The notes below the pieces were generated by a model. It made no database searches. It saw only the letters and a list, made by a program, of their open reading frames with translations, and had not been told where the DNA came from. Shown here piece by piece: positions 17,028 through 30,299 of a stretch of DNA of 38,248 nt. Source of the stretch: JAPOQD01 sp964620555 (GTDB lineage Bacteria; Pseudomonadota; Gammaproteobacteria; Pseudomonadales; Halieaceae); assembly GCA_964620555.1 (NCBI GenBank), contig CAZUGZ010000022.1, forward strand, positions 1 to 38,248, written 5' to 3'. Position numbers and translations under genes: made by a program. Numbering within the stretch: the first letter of the stretch is position 1; each line of letters opens with the position of its first letter.

Positions 17028-17033
17028 ATTATA
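17028..17033 (-). promoter_or_regulatory. Candidate -10 box of mrcA
   Basis: On the minus strand this reads TATAAT, a perfect -10, 51 bp upstream of the mrcA ATG. No good -35 is visible at 16-18 bp spacing (CGGCAA at 17). The pilM promoter must lie in the same 105-bp divergent region, but I could not choose one. Confidence 0.3.
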
Positions 17034-17082
17034 TGCTTTTTTGGATTCGATTGCCGATTGGTATGGAGCGTGGAGGAGTGTC

Positions 17083-18126
17083 GTGTTTGGCAAGAAAAAA
17101 CCTGCCGCCATGTTGGGCCTGGACATCGGTTCCAGCAGCGTCAAACTGCTGGAATTGAGCCGCAGCGGCACGGGCTACCAGGTGGAGAGCCACGGCCTCA
17201 ACGCCCTGCCCCGGGACGCCGTGGTGGAGGCCAGCGTGCAGGACGTGGACGGGGTGGCGGCGACCATTCGCGAGCTGCTGGTGCGCTCCGGCACCCAGTT
17301 GCAGACCGCGGCGGCAGCGGTGACGGGTACTTCGGTCTTCACCCGGGCCATCGCCATGCCCACCGGGCTCAGCGAAGACGAGATGGAAATCCAGTTGGCC
17401 CTGGAAGCCGGCCAGTACATCCCCCACCCGCTGGAGGAAGTCGCCATCGACTTTGAGATACAGGGGCCCATGCCGGACAGTCCAGGGCAGGTACAGGTCC
17501 TGCTGGCAGCCTGTCGCCGCGATACCATTGCCGACCGGGTGCAGGCCATCACCGCGGCCGGGCTGCAGGCCAAAGTAGTGGACCTGCAGTCCCACGCCAT
17601 GGAAAGGGCCTTTGTGCTGGTCGACCGGCAACTGCCCGCCGCGGCCCGGGACCTGGTGGCGCTGCTGGATATCGGCGCCACTACCACCACCTTCAGCGTC
17701 CTCGGCAACGGCCGCACACTGTACACCCGGGACCAGTTGTTCGGTGGCCGCTCGTTGACCGAAGCCGCCATGGCCCGGCACGGCCTGTCGGCGCGGGAAG
17801 CGGATCTGGCGATACGGAACGGGGAGCTGCCGCCCGCGCTGCTGGAACCGTTCCGGGTCAGCGTGATTCAGCAACTCGAGCGGGCCCTGCAGTTCTTTTT
17901 TTCCTCCAGTAACCACCGTGCCGTGAACCACATCGTACTGGCCGGCGGGGCCGCGGCCACGTCCGGATTGCAGCAACTGGTGGAGACCCAGATGGCGACG
18001 CCCTGCACGGTGGCCAACCCCTTCTCCGGGATGGAACTCGCCGCCCCGCTCGACCGCCAGGCCCTGGACGCCAACGCCCCCGCGCTGCTGATCGCCTGTG
18101 GCCTGGCGCTGCGGAGCTTTGACTGA
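17083..18126 (+). CDS. pilM: Type IV pilus inner-membrane platform protein PilM
   Basis: PilM is the cytoplasmic actin-like ATPase-fold protein that binds the PilN N-terminus and links the pilus motor to the envelope-spanning alignment complex. The product is 347 residues. It has an actin-like phosphate-1 motif (MLGLDIGSSSVKLLELS), the phosphate-2 region (LVALLDIGATTTTFSVL) and an adenosine-type motif (HIVLAGGAAATSGL). The frame is open from 17041, but the GTG at 17083 has GGAGGA five bases before it and matches the usual PilM start (FGKKKPAAMLGLDIG). First gene of pilMNOPQ; its stop overlaps the pilN start (TGATG). Confidence 0.96.
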   Translation: MFGKKKPAAMLGLDIGSSSVKLLELSRSGTGYQVESHGLNALPRDAVVEASVQDVDGVAATIRELLVRSGTQLQTAAAAVTGTSVFTRAIAMPTGLSEDEMEIQLALEAGQYIPHPLEEVAIDFEIQGPMPDSPGQVQVLLAACRRDTIADRVQAITAAGLQAKVVDLQSHAMERAFVLVDRQLPAAARDLVALLDIGATTTTFSVLGNGRTLYTRDQLFGGRSLTEAAMARHGLSAREADLAIRNGELPPALLEPFRVSVIQQLERALQFFFSSSNHRAVNHIVLAGGAAATSGLQQLVETQMATPCTVANPFSGMELAAPLDRQALDANAPALLIACGLALRSFD

Positions 18127-18683
18127 TGCCGAACATCAACCTGCTGCCCTGGCGCGAGCAGCGCCGCGCCGAGCTGAAGCGTGAATTCCTGCTGGTGCTG
18201 GGCGCGTCCGCCGTAGTGGGGGCGCTGATCGTCCTCGCCCTGCACTTTCTGTTCATGACCCGGCTCCAGCACCAGCAGCATCGCAACAACTACCTCAGCG
18301 CCAGTATCGAAACCCTGGACCGGCAGGTGGTGGAGATTCTCGGCCTGCAACAAAAACGCGCCCAATTGCTGCAGCGCATGCAGGTGATTCAGGCGCTGCA
18401 GGGCAACCGTCCGGTGATTGTGCGAATTCTGGACCAATTGGTGCGCACCTTGCCGGAGGGCGTTTTCTATACCGAACTGGAGGCCGATCACCGCGTCATC
18501 CAGCTCACCGGTGTCGCCCAGGACCACCAGCAGGTAGCCAGTCTGATGCGCCGCCTGGAGGCCTCCGACTGGTTCCGGGTGCCCAACCTGGAGGGCATGA
18601 AAGCGGAGCCGGATTACGGCGAACAGGCCGCCGTTTTCACCATGACGGTGCGGCTGGAACACGCTTCCGGTGGGGAGGGTTAG
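18126..18683 (+). CDS. pilN: Type IV pilus assembly protein PilN
   Basis: The 185-residue bitopic inner-membrane protein begins with the conserved PilM-binding cytoplasmic motif MPNINLLPWRE, has one membrane helix at about 22-44 (FLLVLGASAVVGALIVLALHFLF), then a periplasmic coiled coil and a ferredoxin-like domain (GVFYTELEADHRVIQLTGVAQ). It dimerises with PilO to form the periplasmic alignment subcomplex. The ATG overlaps the pilM stop, so the two are translationally coupled. pilO follows after 3 bp. Confidence 0.96.
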   Translation: MPNINLLPWREQRRAELKREFLLVLGASAVVGALIVLALHFLFMTRLQHQQHRNNYLSASIETLDRQVVEILGLQQKRAQLLQRMQVIQALQGNRPVIVRILDQLVRTLPEGVFYTELEADHRVIQLTGVAQDHQQVASLMRRLEASDWFRVPNLEGMKAEPDYGEQAAVFTMTVRLEHASGGEG

Positions 18684-18686
18684 ACC

Positions 18687-19295
18687 GTGGCCGGCACCCC
18701 CACGCTGCGCAAGATGCGGGATTTCAACCTCGATGAACTCGATTTTGACAATGTCGGGGCCTGGCCGTTGCCGGTCAGGGCGCTGGCCTGGGCGCTGGTC
18801 CTGCTCGCGGTGCTGACCCCCGGCTACTTCTACCACCTGCAGAAGCTGCAACTGGGGTTGCAGCAGGCCATGAACCGGGAAGCCGAGTTGAAGCAGGTGT
18901 TCGAACAGAAGGCCTTTCAGGCCGCCAACCTGGATGCCCACCGGCAGCAGATGGCGGCAATGGAAGACTCCTTCGCACTGCTGGTCAACCAGTTGCCCGG
19001 CGACACCGAGGTGCCGGGCCTGCTGGAAGACATCACCCAGGCGGGGGTGCGCAACGGCCTGGAGTTTGCCAGCATCGACCTGCAGCCCGAAGTGGCGCGG
19101 GAATTCCACATCGAGTTGCCCATCGAGATCGCCGCCAGCGGTTCCTACCACGACTTCGCCGCCTTTGTCAGCGCCATCGCCGGCCTGTCGCGGATCGTCA
19201 CCCTGCACGAATTCAGCATTCGGCAGGGCGACAGCAGGCACGCCCTGCTGAAGATGAAAATTACCGCCAAGACCTATCGCTACCAGGAGTTGTAG
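18687..19295 (+). CDS. pilO: Type IV pilus assembly protein PilO
   Basis: PilO pairs with PilN and contacts the lipoprotein PilP. The 202-residue product starts at a GTG 3 bp after pilN. It has the short cytoplasmic segment with DFNLDELDFDNVGAWP typical of PilO, one membrane helix at about 30-50 (RALAWALVLLAVLTPGYFYHL), a periplasmic coiled coil and a C-terminal ferredoxin-like fold (HIELPIEIAASGSYHDFAAFV; ITAKTYRYQEL). Length and order are standard. Confidence 0.95.
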   Translation: MAGTPTLRKMRDFNLDELDFDNVGAWPLPVRALAWALVLLAVLTPGYFYHLQKLQLGLQQAMNREAELKQVFEQKAFQAANLDAHRQQMAAMEDSFALLVNQLPGDTEVPGLLEDITQAGVRNGLEFASIDLQPEVAREFHIELPIEIAASGSYHDFAAFVSAIAGLSRIVTLHEFSIRQGDSRHALLKMKITAKTYRYQEL

Positions 19296-19297
19296 AC

Positions 19298-19819
19298 GTG
19301 ACCGGCCGCAAGCTCGCGATCGCCCTGGCCAGCCTGGCCCTGGTCCACTGCGACACGGACCGCTTCGGCGACCTGGACCGGTTCATGGCGGAGAAGCGCG
19401 CCCGCCCCAGCGGGGCACTGGAGCCGGTGCCGCCGTTTTTGTCGCAACCCGCCTTTGCCTACGGCGCCAGCGCCCTTCGCACCCCCTTCGGCCGGCCCAA
19501 TGGCCTGGGCAATTACGCCCACCTGCAATCGGCGGTGGCGGCGCCGCCAGATTTCCAGCGCCCCTCCGAACTGCTGGAACAGTACGCAATTGCCGCGCTC
19601 AACATGGTCGGCAGCCTGTCCCTGGAGGGACGGGACTGGTCGCTGATCGAAGACCCCCTGGGTGGGGTGCACCGGGTGCGGGTCGGGCACTACCTGGGTC
19701 ACAACCACGGCCGGGTGGTGGAGATCACCCGCACCCATGTGGTGGCCATCGAGGTCATCGCCGACGGCAACGACGGCTGGGTGCAAAGGCCCAGAATGAT
19801 CGAATTGCGAGGTCCCTGA
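19298..19819 (+). CDS. pilP: Type IV pilus assembly lipoprotein PilP
   Basis: PilP is a periplasmic lipoprotein linking PilNO to the N0 domain of the PilQ secretin. The 173-residue product, starting at a GTG, has a short signal (LAIALASLALVHC) followed by DTDRFGDLDRFM, then a disordered Pro-rich stretch and the PilP beta-domain (LNMVGSLSLEGRDWSLIEDPLG with HRVRVGHYLGHNHGRVVEI). The lipobox reads LVHC: His at -1 is unusual, since Gly, Ala or Ser is normal there, so lipidation is likely but not certain. It sits 2 bp after pilO and ends one base before the pilQ ATG. Confidence 0.94.
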   Translation: MTGRKLAIALASLALVHCDTDRFGDLDRFMAEKRARPSGALEPVPPFLSQPAFAYGASALRTPFGRPNGLGNYAHLQSAVAAPPDFQRPSELLEQYAIAALNMVGSLSLEGRDWSLIEDPLGGVHRVRVGHYLGHNHGRVVEITRTHVVAIEVIADGNDGWVQRPRMIELRGP

Positions 19820-19820
19820 A

Positions 19821-21575
19821 ATGATCCGTTGCCGGCTCCTGCTAACCACCCTGCTGATGGGCCTGTCCGCGGCCGGCACGGCGCAGACGAACGCAGTCAT
19901 CCGCCACATCAGCTTTCCCCAGGGAGAGCAGAATTTCAGCGCCATCAGGCTGGAATTCAGCGGCCGGCCGGTGCAGCCCAGCGTCTACGTGACCCCGGAC
20001 CCGCCTCGCTTCGTACTGGATTTTGCCAATGTGGGCATTGCCCTGGAGCACAGCCGTTTCACCCTGTCGCGAGGCAATATCAGCGCGGTGCAGGTGCTGG
20101 GAAGCGGCAGCGGCGCCCGCCTGGCAGTGGAGCTGGTCAGGCTGGCGCCCCACCGGACCCGGGTCCAGGGGCAGGCGCTGCTGGTGGAGGTGCGCGACGA
20201 CCAGCGCGACTACCGGCTGCGGGAGGTTGCAGCCGGCCGCGGGCAGCCGGAAGTCGTCGCCGACGGCGTGCCGGAGGAGGCCGCCACCTATGGCGGCGAG
20301 CGCCTGTCCCTGAATTTCCAGGACATCGAGGTGCGGGCGGTGCTGCAGTTGATCGCCGATTTCACCCAGCTCAACCTGGTGGCCAGCGACACCGTAACCG
20401 GCAACATTACCCTGCGCCTGCAGGACGTACCCTGGGACCAGGCCCTGGAACTGGTATTGAAAACCCGGGGCTTGGACCAGCGCCGGGTCGGCAACGTGCT
20501 GATGGTGGCGCCGGTGGAGGAGATTGCCGAACGCGAGCGCCAGCAGATCGAAGCCAACCGCCAACTGGCCGAGCTGGCGCCGCTGGAGACCGCGTTCCTG
20601 CAGATTCGCTATGCGAGGGCAGCGGATGTGGTGGAACTGCTCGGAAGTACCGGCGGCGACGGCGACGCCCTGATCTCGGCGCGCGGTTCGGTGGCGCTGG
20701 ACCAGCGCACCAACGCCGTATTGATCACCGATACGGCGGCCCGGCTGGCGGGAATTCGGGACCTGATACAACGCATCGACGTACCCATTCGCCAGGTCAT
20801 GATCGAGGCCCGTATCGTCATCGTGCAGTCCGACGTGGCGCAGAGCCTGGGCATCCGCTGGGGAGGCGCTGGCGCCGGCGGCAGCGGCGATGAGGTAACA
20901 TGGGTGTCCGGGATATGGAACAGGACAGGGGAACTCGATGAAGCGAATGCTGCCGGGCGGCCCGGCGTGAACTTCCCCGCGGCCCTGCTGGTCGACCTGG
21001 GAGTGTCGTCCGCCACCAGCGGTATCGCCGTCGGGTACACCAGCGCCGACCTGTTGTTGGGCGCCGAGCTGTCGGCCCTGGAACACTCCGGCACCGGTGA
21101 GGTGATATCGCAGCCCAAGGTGATTACCGGGGACAAACAGATGGCGACCATCAAGTCGGGCACCGAAATTCCGTTTCAGGAGAGTTCCTCAAACGGCGAG
21201 ACCACCACTTCGTTCCGGGAGGCTGTGCTGGCGCTGGAGGTAACCCCCAATATCACGCCGGATGACCACATCCTGCTGGACCTGGCGATCAACCAGGACT
21301 CCCTGGGCGACCTGGTGCCCAGCGGCCAGGGAGGGTTCATCCCGTCCATCGACACCACCCGGCTGGCCACCCAGGTGCTGGTCGGCAACGGGGAAACTGT
21401 GGTCCTGGGTGGCGTATTTCGCACCGAAGACGTCGATTCGGTAGCCAAAGTGCCCGTGTTGGGAGATATTCCCTACCTGGGCAGGTTGTTCAGGAACAAT
21501 ACGGCCCGTCAGGCCAAGACCGAAACCCTGATCTTTATCACACCGCGAATTCTCGCCCGGACGCTGGGGAACTGA
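19821..21575 (+). CDS. pilQ: Type IV pilus secretin PilQ
   Basis: PilQ forms the outer-membrane gated channel through which the pilus passes. The 584-residue product has a signal peptide (cut near residue 21, after GTAQ), a single AMIN domain (about 25-120) that would bind peptidoglycan, the STN/N0 domain (about 160-225; LNFQDIEVRAVLQLIADFT), an N1 secretin domain (about 255-335; LQIRYARAADVVELL) and the secretin barrel (about 340-578; VISQPKVITGDKQMATIKSG, VPVLGDIPYLGRLFR, LIFITPRIL). PilQ with two or more AMIN domains, about 700 residues, is common in Pseudomonas; this one is shorter. Last gene of the pil set; aroK follows after 3 bp. Confidence 0.96.
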   Translation: MIRCRLLLTTLLMGLSAAGTAQTNAVIRHISFPQGEQNFSAIRLEFSGRPVQPSVYVTPDPPRFVLDFANVGIALEHSRFTLSRGNISAVQVLGSGSGARLAVELVRLAPHRTRVQGQALLVEVRDDQRDYRLREVAAGRGQPEVVADGVPEEAATYGGERLSLNFQDIEVRAVLQLIADFTQLNLVASDTVTGNITLRLQDVPWDQALELVLKTRGLDQRRVGNVLMVAPVEEIAERERQQIEANRQLAELAPLETAFLQIRYARAADVVELLGSTGGDGDALISARGSVALDQRTNAVLITDTAARLAGIRDLIQRIDVPIRQVMIEARIVIVQSDVAQSLGIRWGGAGAGGSGDEVTWVSGIWNRTGELDEANAAGRPGVNFPAALLVDLGVSSATSGIAVGYTSADLLLGAELSALEHSGTGEVISQPKVITGDKQMATIKSGTEIPFQESSSNGETTTSFREAVLALEVTPNITPDDHILLDLAINQDSLGDLVPSGQGGFIPSIDTTRLATQVLVGNGETVVLGGVFRTEDVDSVAKVPVLGDIPYLGRLFRNNTARQAKTETLIFITPRILARTLGN

Positions 21576-21578
21576 ATC

Positions 21579-22133
21579 ATGTACAGGCATCGGCGGATTT
21601 TTCTGATCGGCCCCATGGGGGCGGGGAAAACCAGCATCGGCAAGGTACTGGCCAGTCAACTGGGGTTGGCCTTTGTGGACAGCGACGAGGAGATAGAAGC
21701 CCGCGCCGGGGCCAGCGTTTCCTGGATTTTTGACGTGGAGGGGGAAGACCGCTTCCGGGACTGGGAATCCCGGGTGCTGGAGGACCTGACCCAACGCCGG
21801 GACATCGTCCTCGCCACCGGGGGAGGTGCGGTGCTGCGCCGCGAGAACCGTCAGCTATTGGCTGCGCGGGGCTTCGTGATTTATCTGTATACTCCCGTCG
21901 AGGAGCAGTTTGCCCGCACTCGCGACAGCCGGCGGCGGCCCCTGTTGCAGACGGAGAATCCAGAGCAGACCCTGCGCGAGCTGATGGCGGTCAGGGATCC
22001 GCTGTACCGGCAGGCGGCCGATTACGTGGCGCACGTGAACACCTCCAGCAGGCGCGCGGACCTGCTCTCCTCCGCCCGGGATCTGGCCCGGATCATCGAG
22101 GCACAGTACCAGGACCAGGGAGGCCCGGAATGA
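21579..22133 (+). CDS. aroK: Shikimate kinase
   Basis: AroK phosphorylates shikimate at the 3-OH, step five of the chorismate pathway. The 184-residue product has a P-loop GPMGAGKTSIG near residues 11-21, the shikimate- and Mg-binding DSDEEIE, a central FRDWESRVL, GGGAVLR, and the lid RPLLQ. It overlaps aroB by 4 bp (ATGA), implying coupling, and lies 3 bp after pilQ, so it is probably read in one transcript with the pil genes. Confidence 0.96.
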   Translation: MYRHRRIFLIGPMGAGKTSIGKVLASQLGLAFVDSDEEIEARAGASVSWIFDVEGEDRFRDWESRVLEDLTQRRDIVLATGGGAVLRRENRQLLAARGFVIYLYTPVEEQFARTRDSRRRPLLQTENPEQTLRELMAVRDPLYRQAADYVAHVNTSSRRADLLSSARDLARIIEAQYQDQGGPE

Positions 22134-23203
22134 GTATGCGCACCTTGCAGGTGGAACTGGGGGAAGACAGCTATCCGATCTACATCGGCCGGGACCTGTT
22201 CTCCGACAGCGCCCTGTTGTCCGGGCACGTGGCCGGCCGGCAGGTAGCCGTGGTCAGCAATGAAACGGTGGCCCCGCTCTACGTGGAGCGGGTGCGGGCG
22301 GCCCTGGGCGAGCGCAGCCTGATTACCGAGATCGTGCTGCCCGACGGGGAGCAGTTCAAGACCCTGGCCACCCTGCAGACCGTGTTCGACCGGCTGCTGG
22401 CCGAGGGCCACCAGCGCGACACCACGCTGGTGGCGGTGGGGGGCGGGGTAGTGGGCGACCTGACCGGTTTTGCCGCCGCCAGTTACATGCGCGGGGTCAG
22501 GCTGGTCCAGGTGCCCACCACGCTGCTGTCCCAGGTCGACTCCTCGGTGGGCGGCAAGACCGGGGTAAACCATGCGCTGGGCAAAAACATGATCGGCGCC
22601 TTCTACCAGCCCTGCTGCGTGCTCATCGATACCGACACCCTGCAGACCCTGCCGGACCGGGAACTGTCCGCCGGGCTGGCCGAAGTGGTCAAATACGGAT
22701 TGATCCGCGATCGGGAATTCTATCGCTGGCTGCAAGGCAACGCAGACCGATTGCTGACCCGGGACCAGGCGGCACTGACCACCGCCATCGAAACGAGCTG
22801 CGCCGGCAAGGCGGCGGTCGTCGCCGAGGACGAACGCGAGCACGGAGTGCGGGCCATTCTCAACCTGGGACACACCTTCGGCCACGCCATAGAAACGGCG
22901 CAGGGCTACGGCAACTGGCTGCACGGCGAGGCGGTGGCGGCGGGCCTGTGCCTGGCGATGCGCCTGTCGGTTCTGCGGGGCTGGGTGGCGCAGGAGGAGA
23001 TCGCGGACCTGCAGCGGCTGCTCGAGCGCATGGGCCTGCCCACGCGCGCCCCCCAGGAGATGGACGCCGAGCAATTTCTCGCTTTGATGCAGCGCGACAA
23101 GAAGGTGAGCGACGGCCGGTTGCGGCTGGTGCTGTTGCGGGACATCGGCGCAGCAGCGGTAGTCGCCGACGTCAGCCGCGAGGAGCTGCTGCAGATTCTC
23201 TAA
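22130..23203 (+). CDS. aroB: 3-dehydroquinate synthase
   Basis: AroB is the NAD- and metal-dependent cyclisation enzyme, step two of the shikimate pathway. The 357-residue product has the NAD-binding GGGVVGDLTGFAAASYMRG, the substrate block PTTLLSQVDSSVGGKTGVN, and metal ligands in the helix LAEVVKYGLI, in HTFGHAIE and in HGEAVAAG. Start overlaps the aroK stop. In Pseudomonas-type genomes damX follows aroB; here the next gene is gltD on the opposite strand, only 31 bp between the two stops. Confidence 0.97.
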   Translation: MSMRTLQVELGEDSYPIYIGRDLFSDSALLSGHVAGRQVAVVSNETVAPLYVERVRAALGERSLITEIVLPDGEQFKTLATLQTVFDRLLAEGHQRDTTLVAVGGGVVGDLTGFAAASYMRGVRLVQVPTTLLSQVDSSVGGKTGVNHALGKNMIGAFYQPCCVLIDTDTLQTLPDRELSAGLAEVVKYGLIRDREFYRWLQGNADRLLTRDQAALTTAIETSCAGKAAVVAEDEREHGVRAILNLGHTFGHAIETAQGYGNWLHGEAVAAGLCLAMRLSVLRGWVAQEEIADLQRLLERMGLPTRAPQEMDAEQFLALMQRDKKVSDGRLRLVLLRDIGAAAVVADVSREELLQIL

Positions 23204-23234
23204 CCCGCATGACGGGTAGGCAGTGACGTCCCCC

Positions 23235-24695
23235 TCACCCGCCGCCGAGATAGCGGTCGACGGCGGCGGCGCAGCGGCGGCCTTCGTCGATTCCCCAGAC
23301 GACCAGCGACTGCCCGCGGCGACAGTCGCCGGCGGCGAAGACCCCGTCCACGCTGGTGCGGAAATCGTCGTAGGCGGCACGGTAGTTCGAGCGCTCGTCG
23401 ACGGCGATGCCGGCCGCTTCGGCGGCGTATTGCTCGGGGCCCAGGAAGCCCATGGAAAGCAGGATCAGGTCGGCGGGCCAGGTCTTTTCGGTACCGGGCA
23501 CCTCGCTCATGCGAAACTGCCCCTCGACCAGTTGCCATTCGACTTTTACGGTTTCGATGCCGCTGACATTGCCCTGCCCGTCGTCGACAAACCTCTTGCT
23601 CAGCAGGGAAAAGCTGCGGGGATCCTCCCCGTACAACTCGGCGGCTTCCTCGTGTCCGTAATCCACCCGCAGGATTTTCGGCCACTGGGGCCAGGGGTTG
23701 TCCTCGGCGCGGCCCGCCGGCGGTTCCGGCAGCAACTCGAAGTTGACCAGGCTCGCGGCGCCGTGACGCACCGCCGTGCCGATGCAGTCCGTACCGGTAT
23801 CGCCACCGCCGATGACAATGACGCGCTTGCCCTTGGCGGAGATGTAGTTGCCGTCTTCCAGGTTCGAGTCCAGCAGGCTCCTGGTGTGGGCGTGCAGGAA
23901 CTCCATGGCCGGATAGATCCCCTTGAGATGGCGGTTGTCGATGGGCAGATCCCGCGCCAGGGTGGCGCCGGTACACAGCACCAGGGCATCGTTTTCCCTG
24001 CGCAACTGCTCCATCGACACCGCGTTTGCGCCGCGCCCGCCAACGTCGGCGTCAGTGACGAAAACGATGCCCTCGGCACGCAGGATATCCAAGCGGCGCT
24101 CCACCACATCCTTGCCCAGTTTCATATTGGGAATGCCGTACGTCAGCAGGCCACCGACCCGGTCGGCACGTTCGTACACCGTGACCAGGTGGCCAGCCTG
24201 GTTGAGCTGTGCGGCGGCCGCCAGCCCGGCCGGGCCGGAGCCCACCACCGCCACCTTGCGGCCACTGCGGGTGGCCGGTGGCTCGGGGACCACCCAGCCT
24301 TCGGCAAAACCGCGGTCGGCGATGGCGCATTCGATGTTCTTGATCGTCACCGGGGTTTCGGTGATCCCCAGTACGCAGGAGCCCTCACAGGGGGCCGGGC
24401 ATACGCGGCCGGTAAATTCCGGAAAGTTGTTGGTGTGGTGCAGGCGACGCAGGGCCTCTTCCCAACGATCGTTGAAGACCAGGTCGTTCCACTCGGGAAT
24501 CAGGTTGGAAACCGGACAGCCGTCGTCCGACTGGCAAAAGGGAATACCGCAGTCCATGCAGCGCGCCGACTGCTGGTGCAGGCGCTGTTCGCAGGCCTCG
24601 GTATACAGTTCCCGGTAGTCCAGCAGCCGTTCACCGACATCCCGATAGGGCGCGGCATCGCGGGGGATATCCTTGAAAGCGGAGAGATCGCCCAT
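23235..24695 (-). CDS. gltD: Glutamate synthase (NADPH) small subunit
   Basis: GltD carries electrons from NADPH via FAD and iron-sulfur clusters to GltB. From the ATG at 24695 it has 486 residues and begins MGDLSAFKDIPRD. The N-terminal cysteines (C46, C49, C54, C60 and C99, C103, C107) form the two 4Fe-4S sites. The FAD Rossmann motif VVGSGPAGLA is at about 151-160, the NADPH motif VIVIGGGDTGTDC in the second half, and the C-terminal FAD block VDGVFAAGDCRRGQSLVVW near the end. The frame stays open 17 codons upstream, but those residues do not resemble GltD. It follows gltB by 75 bp. Confidence 0.96.
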   Translation of the reverse strand: MGDLSAFKDIPRDAAPYRDVGERLLDYRELYTEACEQRLHQQSARCMDCGIPFCQSDDGCPVSNLIPEWNDLVFNDRWEEALRRLHHTNNFPEFTGRVCPAPCEGSCVLGITETPVTIKNIECAIADRGFAEGWVVPEPPATRSGRKVAVVGSGPAGLAAAAQLNQAGHLVTVYERADRVGGLLTYGIPNMKLGKDVVERRLDILRAEGIVFVTDADVGGRGANAVSMEQLRRENDALVLCTGATLARDLPIDNRHLKGIYPAMEFLHAHTRSLLDSNLEDGNYISAKGKRVIVIGGGDTGTDCIGTAVRHGAASLVNFELLPEPPAGRAEDNPWPQWPKILRVDYGHEEAAELYGEDPRSFSLLSKRFVDDGQGNVSGIETVKVEWQLVEGQFRMSEVPGTEKTWPADLILLSMGFLGPEQYAAEAAGIAVDERSNYRAAYDDFRTSVDGVFAAGDCRRGQSLVVWGIDEGRRCAAAVDRYLGGG

Positions 24696-24770
24696 CAGCG
24701 ATGACCGGCAGTGGCGGTGGCCGGCCCGGTCAGGGCGCCAGTGCAATGCCCGCCGCAGTGCGGGGTGCGT

Positions 24771-29417
<4,647 letters not shown>

Positions 29418-29466
29418 GAAAAAAAGGACAGTAATTCTAAAACAAATCAGCCCCCTAGTGCCACCA

Positions 29467-29481
29467 GCCGCAGAGTGCGGC
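29467..29481 (-). terminator. Possible weak terminator after trpC
   Basis: On the minus strand GCCGCA-CTC-TGCGGC forms a 6-bp GC-rich stem in the 87-bp gap between trpC and gltB. A T-rich stretch (GATTTGTTTTAG) follows only about 20 nt later, so it is not a canonical intrinsic terminator. The same gap contains TAGAAT, a possible -10 for gltB, without a recognisable -35. Confidence 0.2.
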
Positions 29482-29504
29482 CGCGGCGGGAGCGGGCGGC
29501 GCCG

Positions 29505-30299
29505 TCAGGAACCGAACAGTTCGGCCAGCCTGGCGCCGGGGTCCGGGGCGCGCATGAAGGCTTCCCCGACCAGGAAACCGGGAACCCCATGGTCGCGCAG
29601 CAGGGCGACATCGGCTACCGTGTGGATGCCGCTTTCCGAGATCACCAGGCGGTCATCGGGAACGTGGGGCAACAACTGCAGGGTGGTGTCCAGATGCGTC
29701 TCGAAGCTGCGCAGGTCGCGGTTGTTGATTCCCACCAGCCGGTTGCCCAGGCCCAGCGACCGCTCCAGGTCGTCGCGGTCGTGTACCTCGATCAGCACAT
29801 CCAGCTCCAGTTCCAGCGCCGCCGCGTTCAGTTCCGCGAGTTGGCTGTCGTCCAGCGCGGCGGCAATCAGCAGCACGCAATCGGCGCCGATGGCGCGCGA
29901 CTCCAGCACCTGGTAGGGGTCTACCAGGAAATCCTTGCGCAGCAACGGCAAAGGGCAGGCGGCCCGCGCCTGCTGCAGATGGGCGTCGGCGCCCTGGAAA
30001 AAATCCTCATCGGTCAACACCGACAGACAGGTCGCGCCACCCTTGGCGTAGCTGGCGGCCAGTTGCTCCGGCTGGAACGATTCCCGCAGCACTCCCCGGC
30101 TGGGGGAGGCTTTCTTGATCTCGGCGATCACCGCGGCGCCACCCGCTGCCGCCCGCGCTTCCATGGCGCGCACAAAACCGCGACAGCGCGGCTGACCCTG
30201 CGCCATTTCCCGCAACCGGCTGCCGTCCAGGCGCCGGCGGCGCTCCGCCACCTGCTCCCGTTTGCGCGCGAGGATGCGCTGCAGCACGGTCCCGCTCAC
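29505..30299 (-). CDS. trpC: Indole-3-glycerol phosphate synthase
   Basis: TrpC closes the indole ring from carboxyphenylamino-deoxyribulose phosphate. The product is a 264-residue single-domain TIM barrel with AEIKKASPSRG (catalytic Lys region), LSVLTDEDFFQG, PLLRKDFLVDPYQV, the VGINNRDL segment and VISESGI. It is not fused to TrpF. It overlaps the end of trpD by 4 bp (30296-30299, ATGA type). Last gene of the trpEGDC run. Confidence 0.96.
   Translation of the reverse strand: MSGTVLQRILARKREQVAERRRRLDGSRLREMAQGQPRCRGFVRAMEARAAAGGAAVIAEIKKASPSRGVLRESFQPEQLAASYAKGGATCLSVLTDEDFFQGADAHLQQARAACPLPLLRKDFLVDPYQVLESRAIGADCVLLIAAALDDSQLAELNAAALELELDVLIEVHDRDDLERSLGLGNRLVGINNRDLRSFETHLDTTLQLLPHVPDDRLVISESGIHTVADVALLRDHGVPGFLVGEAFMRAPDPGARLAELFGS

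Noticed and set aside
23204..23234. ACCCG-CATGA-CGGGT hairpin between aroB and gltD as bidirectional terminator
   Set aside because: Stem too short and no T-tract on either strand.
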